NCBI RefSeq assembly: GCF_016411865.1
Contig: NZ_JAEKJA010000001.1
Location: 618,383-682,382 of the forward strand
DNA: 64,000 bases
From: Acuticoccus mangrovi
Lineage (GTDB): Bacteria > Pseudomonadota > Alphaproteobacteria > Rhizobiales > Amorphaceae
Direction: 5' to 3'
Shown here: positions 55,409 to 64,000 of the stretch, piece after piece
How positions within the stretch are numbered: position 1 is the first letter of the stretch
Layout of the letters: each line of letters begins with the position of its first letter
Notes under the pieces: model-generated
What the model saw: the letters and a program-made list of their open reading frames with translations, nothing else
What the model was told of the DNA's origin: nothing
Database searches by the model: none
Translations under genes and position numbers: made by a program

Positions 55409-55613
55409 GACAGAGCCTACTCGGGACGACTTTGGAGGACATCTAACGATCGTTCGCCAGGATGTCACCGCTCGCCGCACGCCTTTAACGTCCAAAGCCA
55501 TTCCGGGCTTCGGGTCAAGGCCAGCCGGCCGGTGCGCGCAACGGGGCTGTTGATAGAGTGCGACGGGCCCGCCGGATGGCGGAACCTGCGGTGTGATAGG
55601 GAGTGACGGGCCG

Positions 55614-57207
55614 ATGTGCAACTACTGCACGGTGATCGCGGGCGATCCGTACCGCCTCAACGGCATGACGGACCGCGGCGCGCCGGTGATCGTCACCTAT
55701 CGCCTCACCGACGACGACCTGCCGGTGGCGAACCGGCTGTCCGCCGACACCAAGCTGATCGCGGCGATGCGGGAGGCGGCGAGCTACATCGCCACGGTGA
55801 CGGGCGTGCTCTTCGTGGAGGTGGACAACGCCGCCGACGCGATGGTGAGCGTCCACTACAATCTGCGCCAGGACGGGGTGTCGTTCGCGAACTATCCGGT
55901 GGTGTCGCAGAACTATGCGAACACCGGCGGCGAAGTGGCGATGAGCACGGTGTTCGACAACTTCGTCAAAAGGGGACTGGGGCTTCGGCTGGGAGATCCT
56001 GCTCCACGAGCTCGGCCACGCGATGGGTCTGAAGCATCCCTTCGACGACAGCCCGGTGCTCGCGGAGAGCCTCGACAACACCGACTACACGCTGATGAGC
56101 TACACCACCGTCAGCGGACCGAAGAGCACCTTTCAGGTGCTCGACGTGGCGGCGCTGCGGGCTCTCTACGGCCCAGCGGCCGGGCTCGATGGCGTGAGCG
56201 CGGTGTGGAACGCGGCGGCGCAGACGATGGCGATCACCGGCACGGGGCGCAACGAGACGCTGATCGGGGTGAACGATTCGAGCACCATCCGGGCCGGCGG
56301 CGGGGCCGACAACCTGATCGGTCGCGACGACGGGGACCGCCTCTTCGGCGAGGCGGGCAACGACCGCGCCCTCGGCCTGCGCGGCGCCGACACGCTCGAC
56401 GGGGGCGACGGCGACGACGCCCTCTTCGGCGGTGCCGATCGCGACGTGATGCGGGGCGGGCGGGGCGAGGACCGGATGTTCGGCGAAGGCGGCGACGACC
56501 ATCTCGACGGCAACGTGGGCGACGATCTGATCCACGGCGGCACGGGCGGCGACACGCTCATCGGCGGCTACGGGCTCGACACGCTGGGGGGCGCGGAGGG
56601 CGCCGACCGGATGCTCGGCGGCCCGCAGAACGACGTGATGCGCGGCGGTTCGGGCAACGACACGATGTATGGCGGGCCCGACGACGACCATCTCGCCGGT
56701 GAGGCGGGGGCGAACCAGCTCTTCGGCGACTGGGGGGCCGACACGCTGCTGGGCGGGTCCATCAACGACACGCTGAACGGGGGCAGCGACAACGACTGGC
56801 TGCTGGGCGGCGGGGGCAACGACATTCTCGTCGGCGGGCTCGGCAACGACGCGATGCTCGGCGGCAGCGGCGCCGACAGCCTCGTCGGCAATGCCGGCGA
56901 CGATCGCATGGCCGGCGGCACGGGCAACGACACGCTGATCGGCGGCTATGGCGACGATACCTTGACGGGCGACGCCGGCGCCGACGTGTTCAAGGTGTTC
57001 CGGACGGCCGGGGCGGACATCGTGCGCGACTTCAGCACCGGCGAGGGCGATCGGCTCGACGTGACCGCGCTGAACATCACCGCCGGCGAGGCGCTCGCCC
57101 GCCTCAGCGCGGCGGGCGTCGACATGATCTTCGACACCGGCGGCGAGCTGGTGCGCCTCCTCGGCGCCGCGAGCGAGAGTTTCACGGGCGGCGATTTCAT
57201 CGTCTGA
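55614..57207 (+). pseudogene. Serralysin-like M10 metalloprotease with RTX repeats, +1 frameshift
   Basis: The first frame (from MCNYCTVIAGDP at 55614) gives a metzincin pro/catalytic part up to VFDNFVK, then breaks at AAAAGGGG (55968-55975). In the next frame [24 protein letters not shown] follows with the full zinc motif [12 protein letters not shown] (56005-56040), then SYTTV with the Met-turn-like LMSYTT, and about fifteen GGxGxDxLxGGxGxD calcium-binding repeats and a C-terminal end typical for type I secretion. One base removed from the A/G run restores a 530-residue protein. No pro-secretion ABC genes are in the window. Confidence 0.85.
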
Positions 57208-57473
57208 GCCGAGGGGGCCGCGCGAATCAGGTCGGGGAGGGGGCGCCGGCGTCCCGTCTCGACGTGGAGGCGGCTGTCGGACGAGGCGATGCCGCCGGCT
57301 CATCGACACAAACTTGCCCCAATCCTCGATGCGATGCACGCTGTGGTCGCGTCGCGATGACGCACGGCCGATGCGCCGGCCGCGGAGCGCGGCCGCCGTG
57401 CCGCCGCAGCGCGTTCGATCTGTCCGTATTCGCTCGAAAAACAACAAGAATTTGGAACGGGGGAGATGGGATC

Positions 57474-58556
57474 GTGAGCTTCGAAGACGAGATTCGCATC
57501 ATTTCAGAACGGGTCAACCACCAGGCCGACGTCATGGCGACGGAGGAGGCCGTGAAGACGGCGGTGGTGCTGCCGTTCCTCAACGCCCTCGGGTACGACG
57601 TGTTCAATCCGCGCGAGGTGGTGCCCGAGTTCACCGCCGACGCGGTGGGCAAGAAGGGCGAGAAGGTCGACTACGCGATCAAGCACGACGGCGAGGTGAA
57701 GATCCTCATCGAGTGCAAGCCGATCACCACCGACCTCGGCACGGCGCATCTCGCTCAGCTCTTCCGATACTTCACCGTGACCGCGGCGAAGTTCGCGATT
57801 CTGACCAACGGGCGCTATTTCCACTTCCATACCGACATCGAAGAGCCCAACAAGCTCGACGCCCGACCCTTCCTGGTGTTCGACCTCTCCGATCCCCAGC
57901 CCGTGCTTCTCGCCGAGCTGCGGAAGTTCCAGAAGGCCGACTTCGACGTCGCCGGCATCGTCGCCTCGGCCGAACGGCTCAAATACACCTCGGCGATCAA
58001 GCACGAGATCAACCGCCTGATGGACGAGCCGACGGACGACTTCGTTCGCAGCCTCTGCGCGCCGCTGCACGACGGGCACTTCACGAAGGCGGTTCGGGAA
58101 CGCTTCACGCCATTGGTTCGGGGCGCCTTTCGCGAGCTTCTGCGCGAGGCGGTGCAGGCGCGCCTGTCGAGCGCGCTCGCGAGCACCACGGCCGAGCCGG
58201 AGGACGAGGCCCGACCGGTGAGCGTGCCTGAAGACGAGATCGTCACGACGCAGGAGGAGCTCGAGGGCTTCATGATCGTCAAAGCGATCGTGCGCGAGGT
58301 GATCGAGGTGCGGCGGGTCTCGATGCGGGACCAGAAGTCCTATTGCGGCGTCCTCGTCGACGACAACAACCGCAAGCCGCTGACGCGTCTTCACTTCAAC
58401 GGCCGCACGAAGGCCATCGGCCTGTTCGACGGCGACAAGGAAGAGCGGGTGAAGATCGAGTCCCTCGACCACATCTACGACCACGCGCAGCGGCTGCGCG
58501 CGACGGCCGCCCGCTACGTCGACGCCGCCGCCCCCGCGGCCATGACGGCCGAATAG
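57474..58556 (+). CDS. Standalone HsdR-N (type I restriction R-subunit N-terminal domain) protein
   Basis: A 360-residue protein whose N-terminal 180 residues match the HSDR_N_2 nuclease domain: KVDYAIKHDGEVKILIECK gives the PD-(D/E)xK set D66, E80, K82. The C-terminus (about 240-360) is an alpha/beta domain without a helicase or methylase. It starts from GTG with GGGGGAG 8 bases before it. There are no hsdM/hsdS or other restriction genes nearby, so classical type I restriction is unlikely; a solitary defence or housekeeping nuclease is possible. The upstream region is AT-rich. Confidence 0.8.
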   Translation: MSFEDEIRIISERVNHQADVMATEEAVKTAVVLPFLNALGYDVFNPREVVPEFTADAVGKKGEKVDYAIKHDGEVKILIECKPITTDLGTAHLAQLFRYFTVTAAKFAILTNGRYFHFHTDIEEPNKLDARPFLVFDLSDPQPVLLAELRKFQKADFDVAGIVASAERLKYTSAIKHEINRLMDEPTDDFVRSLCAPLHDGHFTKAVRERFTPLVRGAFRELLREAVQARLSSALASTTAEPEDEARPVSVPEDEIVTTQEELEGFMIVKAIVREVIEVRRVSMRDQKSYCGVLVDDNNRKPLTRLHFNGRTKAIGLFDGDKEERVKIESLDHIYDHAQRLRATAARYVDAAAPAAMTAE

Positions 58557-58601
58557 CGGCCCCACCGAACGGGGTGAGGGTTCGGGCCGGGTTTCCTGGG
58601 G

Positions 58602-59543
58602 CTAGGTGTGACTTCTCATGAGGTTGTTCAGGGCGGCGCCGGGAGAGAGGCTGTCGGGAGCCGCGTGTGGCCAATATTCATTGTACCACGAGAGCCACCG
58701 CGGCAGGTCGTGCGTTCGACTGTGTGAAGAGCGATAAGGGATGGCGTAGGCCCACTCGCGAAGAAGGGTCTGGATGAAGCTCGGCCGTGCTGCTGGTTTT
58801 CTGGCTGTGGGGGCGTGCGCGAATGTGGCGGATGCCCAGCGAGCGCAGCGCCTTGGCAAACAGTCTGAAGACATACGCCGAGCCGTTGTCGGTCATGACC
58901 CGCTCGGTCTTCACGCCGCGGGTGCGGAACCAGCGCAGCGCCCGAGCCAGGAAGGCGGTAGCGGTGCCGCGCTTTTCGTCGGCCAGGACCTCGACGTAGG
59001 CGAGGCGCGTCGCATCATCGATGGCGACATGCACGAAGTCCCATCCGGCGCCCTTGTTGCGGCAGCTCCGGCGCCGGCCGGTCACGCGGTGGCCGGCGCG
59101 CTCGAAGCGCCTCAGCTTCTTGATGTCGAGGTGGACCAGTTCGTCAGGCCGCTCGCGCCGGTAGCGCCGCGGCGGGTCCTTCGGGTCCAGCGCCTTCAGG
59201 CGGCCGAGGCCGGCCTTGGCGAGCCAGTGCGCCGTGCCGCTGCCGACCGGGGAAGGCCCAGCTTGTCGGCGATCTCGGCGCCGCTGAGCCGGTACTCCCG
59301 CCGCAGCCGCACCGCCATGGCCGACCAGCCCGCTGGCCCACAGGCGCTTCTGGGCGTGCTGGCACGATTGGCGAGCGCTGTGGCGCCACCTTCGCTGTGA
59401 CGGCGCCGCCACTTCTATACCGTGCGGGTCGACACACCGAGTTCTACGGCGATCTGGCTGACCGGACGTTCCTCGGTCCGGCGGGCCACCATCAGCGCCC
59501 GACTGTGAACCGTCGTGCGCGCATTCTGATGCGGGTTGTTCAT
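58602..59543 (-). pseudogene. IS481-family transposase, nonsense and frameshift mutated
   Basis: Reading leftwards from 59543: MNNPHQNARTTVHSRALMV and VSQIAVELGVSTRTV (helix-turn-helix), an in-frame TAG at 59415-59417, LSGAEIADKLGLPRS, a frameshift, then WLAKAGLGRLKALDPKDPPRRYRRERPDELVHLDIKKL, the DDE core HVAIDDATRLAYVEVL and RVMTDNGSAYV, another frameshift, and FIQTLLREWAYAIPYRSS..LNNLMRSHT at the end. At least three lesions make it inactive. Confidence 0.88.
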
Positions 59544-59619
59544 CTCGTCTGGCTCTGCTGGTGGTTTGGCAATCCCAGCCTAAACCCGATGCGGGTGAAC
59601 AACCTTCTGAGAGTTCACA
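58607..59619. mobile_element. IS481-family insertion sequence, decayed
   Basis: A 1013-bp element bounded by inverted repeats that match at 19 of 23 positions: TGTGACTTCTCATGAGGTTGTTC at the left (58607-58629) and the complement of TGTGAACTCTCAGAAGGTTGTTC at the right (59597-59619). It encloses a minus-strand IS481-type transposase with several lesions. No target-site duplication is obvious, so it is old. Confidence 0.85.
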
Positions 59620-59749
59620 GCGAGTGGCCGCGCGGGGCACCATCCGCGGCGAACATAGCAAGTAAGCGCAGTCCCGGAGCTGTTGCGTCGTCGCTGGAAA
59701 CGGGAGAGGAACGGACGCGGACTGGGTCCGTTGCTGCGGAAGGCGGGTG

Positions 59750-60361
59750 ATGGCGCGGTGTGTGATGCTGGATGTCGACGGGGTGCTCGTCAACGGGCGC
59801 CCGCAGGACGGGCGATCCTGGGCCGCCGACATCGAGCGGGACCTCGGGATCGCGCCGGAACGGCTCCAGGCGGTCTTCTTCGCGCCCCATTGGGGGGATG
59901 TCGTCGTCGGCAGGAAGGACCTCGTGGAGGTGCTGCGGGGCTGCCTGCCGGCGCTCTCCGCCGCGGTGAGCGTCGATGCGTTCCTCGACTATTGGTTTCA
60001 GCGGGATGCGGCCGTCGACGCGGCGGTTCTCGCCGACTGTGACGCGTTGCGGGCGAACGGGGTGCGCGTCGTCCTCGCCACCAACCAAGAGCACCTTCGG
60101 GCCCGCTATCTAATGGAGCGGCTCGGGCTCGGCGCGCACGTGGATGGGATCGTCTATTCGGCGGCGGTCGCGGCGCGCAAGCCGCAGCAGGCGTTCTTCG
60201 AGGCCGCCGCGGCGATGACGGGCTCCAAGCCGCGGGACCTCGTGCTCGTCGACGACACGGCCGCGAACATCGATGCCGCGATCGGGGCGGGGTGGGCCGG
60301 CGTCCGCTGGTCGCCGGGCTCCAGTCTGCTCGCCCTGCTGGAGCGGGGCGCCCATCTCTGA
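59750..60361 (+). CDS. HAD-superfamily hydrolase (subfamily IA-like)
   Basis: A 203-residue phosphatase-like protein: nucleophile D8 and acid D10 in MLDVDGVLV, Thr/Ser motif II in VVLATNQE, Lys in AARKPQQAFF, and motif III VLVDDTAANIDAA. All four HAD motifs are present, so it should be active on a small phosphorylated metabolite. The ATG at 59750 has GGAAGG upstream. Its stop codon overlaps the first base of a 16-bp tandem repeat. Confidence 0.9.
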   Translation: MARCVMLDVDGVLVNGRPQDGRSWAADIERDLGIAPERLQAVFFAPHWGDVVVGRKDLVEVLRGCLPALSAAVSVDAFLDYWFQRDAAVDAAVLADCDALRANGVRVVLATNQEHLRARYLMERLGLGAHVDGIVYSAAVAARKPQQAFFEAAAAMTGSKPRDLVLVDDTAANIDAAIGAGWAGVRWSPGSSLLALLERGAHL

Positions 60362-60415
60362 CCCGGCGGCCCCATGACCCGGCGGCCCCATGACCCGGCG
60401 GCCCCATGACCCGGC
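60361..60415. repeat. 16-bp tandem repeat (three full units plus part)
   Basis: Three exact copies of ACCCGGCGGCCCCATG followed by ACCCGGC, starting in the stop codon of the HAD gene. The three units fill 60361-60408. Confidence 0.9.
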
Positions 60416-60449
60416 TCCCGTACGACATGGCGCTCCCGTGGTCCGGTGC

Positions 60450-60995
60450 TCACCCGACGTCGCCGGTATGGCGGGCGAAGGAGACGACGCCGAGCGGGGC
60501 CCACGGTCCGCCCTCGTAGGCCCAGAGCTGCACGCCCTCGGCCGTGACGGTGAAGGGGGCGAAGTCGGCTGAGAGCGCCGCGAGGGTGGCGCGGGCCTCC
60601 GCGGGGCTCACCTTGTTCTGCACCGTCACGTGGGGGCGGAAGCGCTCGCGGTCCTGGCCCGAAAGGTGGCCGGCGAAGGCGCGGGCGAGGCGCTCGCGGA
60701 AGGCGAGGAGGGTGGCCGACGACACGCCGTAGGCGACGCCGCGGCCGAGCGGCATCAGTCGGTCCACCGCCATCGGAAACGGCGCGGCGGGCGCCTCGCG
60801 GGCGATCGTGGCGACGATCTCGGCGCGGAGCGCGCCGGGGAGGGCGTGGAACAGGGTGAGGTGCGCTCCGACCAGGGTGCGGCTCGGCGGAAAGTGGGCG
60901 CGGCGCGCCGCCTCGAAGCGCGCCATGGCCGCGGCGTCGAGCTGCAGGGTGAGGATGATGGGCGAATCGGCCCGCCCGCCCGTCGCGGCGCTCAT
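60450..60995 (-). CDS. 2H phosphoesterase, 2'-5' RNA ligase (LigT/ThpR) family
   Basis: A 181-residue protein with the two HxT motifs that define the family: HLTLFH (about residue 45) and HVTVQN (about residue 122). Such proteins are 2',3'-cyclic phosphodiesterases or RNA ligases. I use the ATG at 60995; the upstream frame is basic and not conserved in character. It converges with the HAD gene across the tandem repeat and is divergent from aspS. Confidence 0.88.
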   Translation of the reverse strand: MSAATGGRADSPIILTLQLDAAAMARFEAARRAHFPPSRTLVGAHLTLFHALPGALRAEIVATIAREAPAAPFPMAVDRLMPLGRGVAYGVSSATLLAFRERLARAFAGHLSGQDRERFRPHVTVQNKVSPAEARATLAALSADFAPFTVTAEGVQLWAYEGGPWAPLGVVSFARHTGDVG

Positions 60996-61144
60996 CGGCT
61001 TGCTTGCAGGCGCGTCGTGCGCCGCTCGGCGGGGGGCCGCCCGCGGCGCCGATCGCCCGCGCGATGGCTGCCCTTCCCATTCGCGCCTTGACAGGAGCCG
61101 GGCGAAATGCCCCATGCGGCGCCATCAGCTCTGAAAGGCCCGTC

Positions 61145-62920
61145 ATGCATCGCTATCGCTCCCACACCTGCGCCGATCTTCGTGCCGAGGACGCCGGCGC
61201 GAATGTTCGCCTCTCGGGCTGGGTGCACCGGGTGCGCGATCACGGCGGTCTCATCTTCATCGACCTCAGGGACCATTACGGCATTACCCAGGTGGTCGCC
61301 GACCCCGATTCGCCGGCCTTCAAGGTCGCCGAGACGGTGCGTTCCGAGTGGGTGATCCGCATCGACGGCGTGGTCAAGCTGCGTGACGCCGACGTCATCA
61401 ACGACCGCCTGCCGACCGGGCGCGTGGAGGTGTTCGGGTCGGAGATCGAGGTGTTGTCGACGGCGCCGGACCTGCCGGTGCCGGTGTTCGGCGAGCCCGA
61501 CTATCCGGAGGACACGCGGCTCAAATATCGCTTCCTCGACCTGCGCCGCGAGACGCTGCACCGGGACATCGTGAAGCGCGGCCAGATCATCGCCTCGATC
61601 CGCCGGCGGATGACCGAGGCGGGCTTCATGGAGTTCCAGACGCCGATCCTGACGGCCTCCTCGCCGGAGGGCGCGCGCGACTTCCTGGTGCCCTCGCGGC
61701 TCCATCCGGGCAAGTTCTACGCGCTGCCCCAGGCGCCGCAGCAGTTCAAGCAGCTGGTGATGATCGCGGGCTTCGACCGCTACTTCCAGATCGCCCCTTG
61801 CTTCCGCGACGAGGACGCGCGCGCCGACCGCTCGCCCGGCGAGTTCTACCAGCTCGACATCGAGATGAGCTTCGTGGAGCAGGAGGACGTGTTCCAGGCG
61901 GTGGAGCCGGTGCTGCGCGATCTCTTCGTGGAGTTCGGCGAGGGCAAGCCCGTCACCGAGGTGTTCCCGCGCATTCCCTACCGCGAGGCGCTCGCAAAGT
62001 ACGGCTCCGACAAGCCGGATATGCGCAACCCCATCCTGATGAGCGACGTGACGGAAACCTTCCGCGGCTCCGGCTTCAAGGTGTTCGCCGGGATGATCGA
62101 GGCCGATCCCAAGGTGCGGGTGTGGGCGATCCCGGCGCCGACGGGCGGCAGCCGCGCCTTCTGCGACCGGATGAACAACTGGGCCCAGTCGGCCGGCCAG
62201 AAGGGGCTCGGCTACATCTTTTGGCGCGAGGGGGAGGCGGAGGGCGCCGGCCCGATCGCCAAGAATATCGGCGCGGAGCGGACCGAGGCGCTGCGCACCG
62301 ATCTCGGCCTCAAGGCGGGCGACGCCGTGTTCTTCGTCGCCGGGCGGCCGGACGACTTCTTGCGGTTCGCCGGGGAGGCGCGCAACCGGGTGGGCGACGA
62401 GCTGGGGCTGTCCAAGAAGGACCAGTTCGCGTTCTGCTGGGTGGTCGACTTCCCGATGTTCGAGACCAACGAGGAGACCGGGGCGGTCGACTTCTCGCAC
62501 AACCCGTTCTCGATGCCGCAAGGCGGGCTCGAGGCGCTGAACGAGAAGGACCCGCTGACGATCGACGCCTTCCAGTACGACATCGTCTGCAACGGCATCG
62601 AGCTCTCGTCGGGGGCGATCCGGAACCACAAGCCGGAGATCATGCGGCGGGCCTTCGAGATCGCGGGCTACGGCGATGACGTGCTGCAGGCGAAGTTCGG
62701 CGGCATGCTGTCGGCGCTGCAATATGGGGCGCCGCCGCACGGCGGCATCGCGCCGGGCATCGATCGCATCGTGATGCTCCTGTGCGGGCGCGAGAACCTG
62801 CGTGACGTGACGCTGTTCCCGATGAACCAGCGCGCCGAGGATCTGATGATGGGTGCGCCCTCGGAGGTGACGACGGCGCAGCTGCGCGAGCTGCACATCC
62901 GCCTCAACCTGCCGAGCTGA
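61145..62920 (+). CDS. aspS: Aspartyl-tRNA synthetase, probably non-discriminating (Asp/Asn)
   Basis: A 591-residue bacterial-type class IIb synthetase. Features are the OB-fold anticodon domain ([24 protein letters not shown]), motif 2 ([24 protein letters not shown]), the GAD insertion domain in the middle and motif 3 ([16 protein letters not shown]). His33 in RDHGG is the residue seen in non-discriminating AspRS such as that of Pseudomonas aeruginosa (E. coli has Leu), so this enzyme likely also charges tRNA-Asn and relies on GatCAB. That inference rests on the one signature. Confidence 0.97.
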   Translation: MHRYRSHTCADLRAEDAGANVRLSGWVHRVRDHGGLIFIDLRDHYGITQVVADPDSPAFKVAETVRSEWVIRIDGVVKLRDADVINDRLPTGRVEVFGSEIEVLSTAPDLPVPVFGEPDYPEDTRLKYRFLDLRRETLHRDIVKRGQIIASIRRRMTEAGFMEFQTPILTASSPEGARDFLVPSRLHPGKFYALPQAPQQFKQLVMIAGFDRYFQIAPCFRDEDARADRSPGEFYQLDIEMSFVEQEDVFQAVEPVLRDLFVEFGEGKPVTEVFPRIPYREALAKYGSDKPDMRNPILMSDVTETFRGSGFKVFAGMIEADPKVRVWAIPAPTGGSRAFCDRMNNWAQSAGQKGLGYIFWREGEAEGAGPIAKNIGAERTEALRTDLGLKAGDAVFFVAGRPDDFLRFAGEARNRVGDELGLSKKDQFAFCWVVDFPMFETNEETGAVDFSHNPFSMPQGGLEALNEKDPLTIDAFQYDIVCNGIELSSGAIRNHKPEIMRRAFEIAGYGDDVLQAKFGGMLSALQYGAPPHGGIAPGIDRIVMLLCGRENLRDVTLFPMNQRAEDLMMGAPSEVTTAQLRELHIRLNLPS

Positions 62921-63076
62921 CGGCGACCCGGGCGGACGTGTCGGGGCCGCACTGTGCGGTCCCGAAGCGTCTCGAAAGGGTTCGTTAAGCTCTCTGAATG
63001 GGGCATGGACGCCCCATTCTCCCGCGGTTCAGGCGCGTGTTGCTATTCCTGCGATGCTCACTCGGAGGATCGCACT

Positions 63077-63607
63077 GTGAATAGGTTCCGCGCTTCGACC
63101 CTTGCTCTGGCCGTGCCGCTCGCTCTTACCGTTCCGCTCGCGATGGCCTCGGCGGCCGGCCCCGTGCAGGGGTCGGCGTCGGCGTCGGCGCCCGGGGTCG
63201 GCGTGGCGAGCGGTGTGGTGGCGGTTCAGCATCGGCCCGAGCGTGATCGGGAGCAGCGGGCGGCGCTCGAGCAGCGGGTGCGCGAGCTCGAGGCGGAGCT
63301 CGCCCGCCGCGACGCCCGGATCGAGGAGCTGCGCGAGCGCCTCGGCACCACGCGCGGGGCGACGACGGCCTCCGACATCCGCACCGGGCGGCGCGAAGAG
63401 GACCTCGCGGCGCTGACGATCCAGCTCGGCCGGCGCGACGAGCGCATCAAGGCGCTGGAGCTGCAGCTGGCGCGGCGGGACGACGACTATGCCGCGGCCG
63501 AGACGCGCAGCGCCCGCCGCGACCGCGAGCTCGCCGATGCCCGCGCCGAGATCGAGCGGCTCAACGACGAGGTGCGGCACCTGCGGCGACGCCTCGAGAC
63601 GCGCTGA
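63077..63607 (+). CDS. Secreted coiled-coil protein of unknown function
   Basis: A 176-residue protein starting from GTG with a GGAGG site eight bases upstream. Residues 1-27 form a signal peptide (VNRFRASTLALAVPLALTVPLAMASA). After an Ala/Ser/Gly-rich linker, residues 55-176 are a continuous heptad coiled coil with a recurring LxxRDxRI unit (ELARRDARIEEL, QLGRRDERIKAL, QLARRDDDYAAA), about 35 residues apart. I do not recognise a family. It follows aspS in the same direction after a 156-base gap. Confidence 0.75.
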   Translation: MNRFRASTLALAVPLALTVPLAMASAAGPVQGSASASAPGVGVASGVVAVQHRPERDREQRAALEQRVRELEAELARRDARIEELRERLGTTRGATTASDIRTGRREEDLAALTIQLGRRDERIKALELQLARRDDDYAAAETRSARRDRELADARAEIERLNDEVRHLRRRLETR

Positions 63608-63781
63608 GATCGTGGGATTTTGCGGGCGGCGGTAGGGGGAAGCGGACGGCGCTGCGCGCCGGCTTCGTCTTCTTCGGGCGAGGGTGTTCCCCCTCGCGCT
63701 CCCCCATCTCGCCGATGGGCAGGTTTGCAGGACGGACGAACGCTGCGCGCTCGGCCGACCGGCAAACCTCGTCCAGCGTGG

Positions 63782-63853
63782 GAGCGGTTGCGGACGCGTC
63801 AAGGCCAAGCCCTGCGGGCGGCTGCGCCGGCCTTGACCCGCCCGCAACCGCTC
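63782..63853. repeat. Long interrupted hairpin
   Basis: GAGCGGTTGCGG (63782-63793) pairs perfectly with CCGCAACCGCTC (63842-63853), and inside it GTCAAGGCC (63798-63806) pairs with GGCCTTGAC (63829-63837). The total is 21 paired bases around a 22-base loop. It lacks a T-run and looks like a REP/RIME-type dispersed repeat or a structured RNA element. Confidence 0.55.
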
Positions 63854-63882
63854 GATGCCGTGCTCGAGGGTCCGCTCTCGTG

Positions 63883-63914
63883 AAGAAGGCCGGCGGGGGC
63901 CGGCCTTCTTTTCT
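63883..63914. terminator. Intrinsic terminator, 12-bp stem
   Basis: AAGAAGGCCGGC-GGGG-GCCGGCCTTCTT followed by TTCTC: a perfect 12-bp stem whose arms give a T-run on the plus strand and TTCTTC on the minus strand. It lies 24 bases past the end of the RNR gene (minus) and can serve it, or stop rightward transcripts. Confidence 0.75.
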
Positions 63915-63937
63915 CGCGGGACTGTCGGTGTTTTCGC

Positions 63938-64000
63938 TCAGCTGCAGCCGGAGGTGGAGCCGCAGGTGTCGCACTTCAGGCAGGTGCCGTTGCGCACCAG
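63938..64000 (-). CDS. nrdJ: Class II (B12-dependent) ribonucleotide reductase, C-terminal fragment
   Basis: Only the last 20 codons are in the window: LVRNGTCLKCDTCGSTSGCS and stop. This Cys-rich tail with the C-x2-C-x2-C spacing and GSTSGCS ending is the conserved C-terminus of alphaproteobacterial adenosylcobalamin-dependent RNR, which shuttles reducing equivalents to the active site. The remainder lies beyond the right edge. Confidence 0.85.
   Translation of the reverse strand: MVRNGTCLKCDTCGSTSGCS

Noticed and set aside
55968..55975. Programmed ribosomal frameshifting in the RTX protease
   Set aside because: The needed shift is +1 at GTC-AAA-AGG-GGA and no stop codon or known +1 stimulator is at the site; mutation or sequence error is simpler.

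Overview
The window is GC-rich (third codon positions almost always G or C) and reads as the chromosome of an alphaproteobacterium. The pointers are the secG-pyrG pair, a moaA gene beside a DUF971 gene, an AspRS of the non-discriminating signature, a class II (B12) ribonucleotide reductase tail, an imelysin/DUF1513 iron locus and a very large complement of tripartite tricarboxylate transporters (TTT). A marine or soil member of Hyphomicrobiales/Rhodobacterales would fit; the genus cannot be set from sequence alone.

Layout. 1-5.1 kb: end of an iron-uptake locus (imelysin, DUF1513), a Bcr/CflA efflux pump, moaA and a DUF971 gene. 5.25-8.7 kb: tRNA-Gln followed by an accessory patch with a degenerate HD-domain protein, a sulfotransferase-like protein and an IS3-family transposase remnant. 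8.7-10.6 kb: a cytosine deaminase/chlorohydrolase-type amidohydrolase and a one-domain response regulator. 10.7-21.7 kb: a tightly packed minus-strand catabolic operon (GntR regulator, ABC importer, isochorismatase-type hydrolase, alpha/beta hydrolase, CodA/AtzC-like amidohydrolase, C45 acyltransferase, polysaccharide-deacetylase-fold hydrolase, Gfo/Idh/MocA oxidoreductase, ACMSD-like amidohydrolase).

22.7-46.9 kb is the most striking part. Three complete TctCBA transporters each sit next to a sulfatase gene, and a fourth sulfatase lies between. With them are two enolase-superfamily (mandelate racemase group) enzymes, a split UxaA/SuyAB-like lyase, a TIM-barrel-like protein of unknown function, a nucleoside deaminase-like and a creatininase-like enzyme. 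None of the four sulfatases shows a signal peptide, so I propose import of intact small organosulfates followed by cytoplasmic desulfation and sugar-acid-type breakdown. Two regulatory circuits can be read directly: three copies of a FadR-type operator (TTGGT-N3-ACCA) around a GntR gene, and two copies of a LysR-type site (CTATTAAnCAGATAG) within duplicated promoters. One tctC is broken by an exact 28-bp tandem duplication.

46.9-64 kb: housekeeping and accessory genes mixed: a ChaA antiporter, a DUF6159 membrane protein, a decayed nucleoside hydrolase, tRNA-Lys, a compositionally foreign membrane protein, a 40-residue secreted peptide missed by length cut-offs, pyrG, secG, a frameshifted serralysin-type RTX protease, a lone HsdR-N nuclease-domain protein, a decayed IS481-family element with recognisable inverted repeats, a HAD hydrolase, a 2H phosphoesterase, aspS, a secreted coiled-coil protein and the C-terminus of class II RNR.
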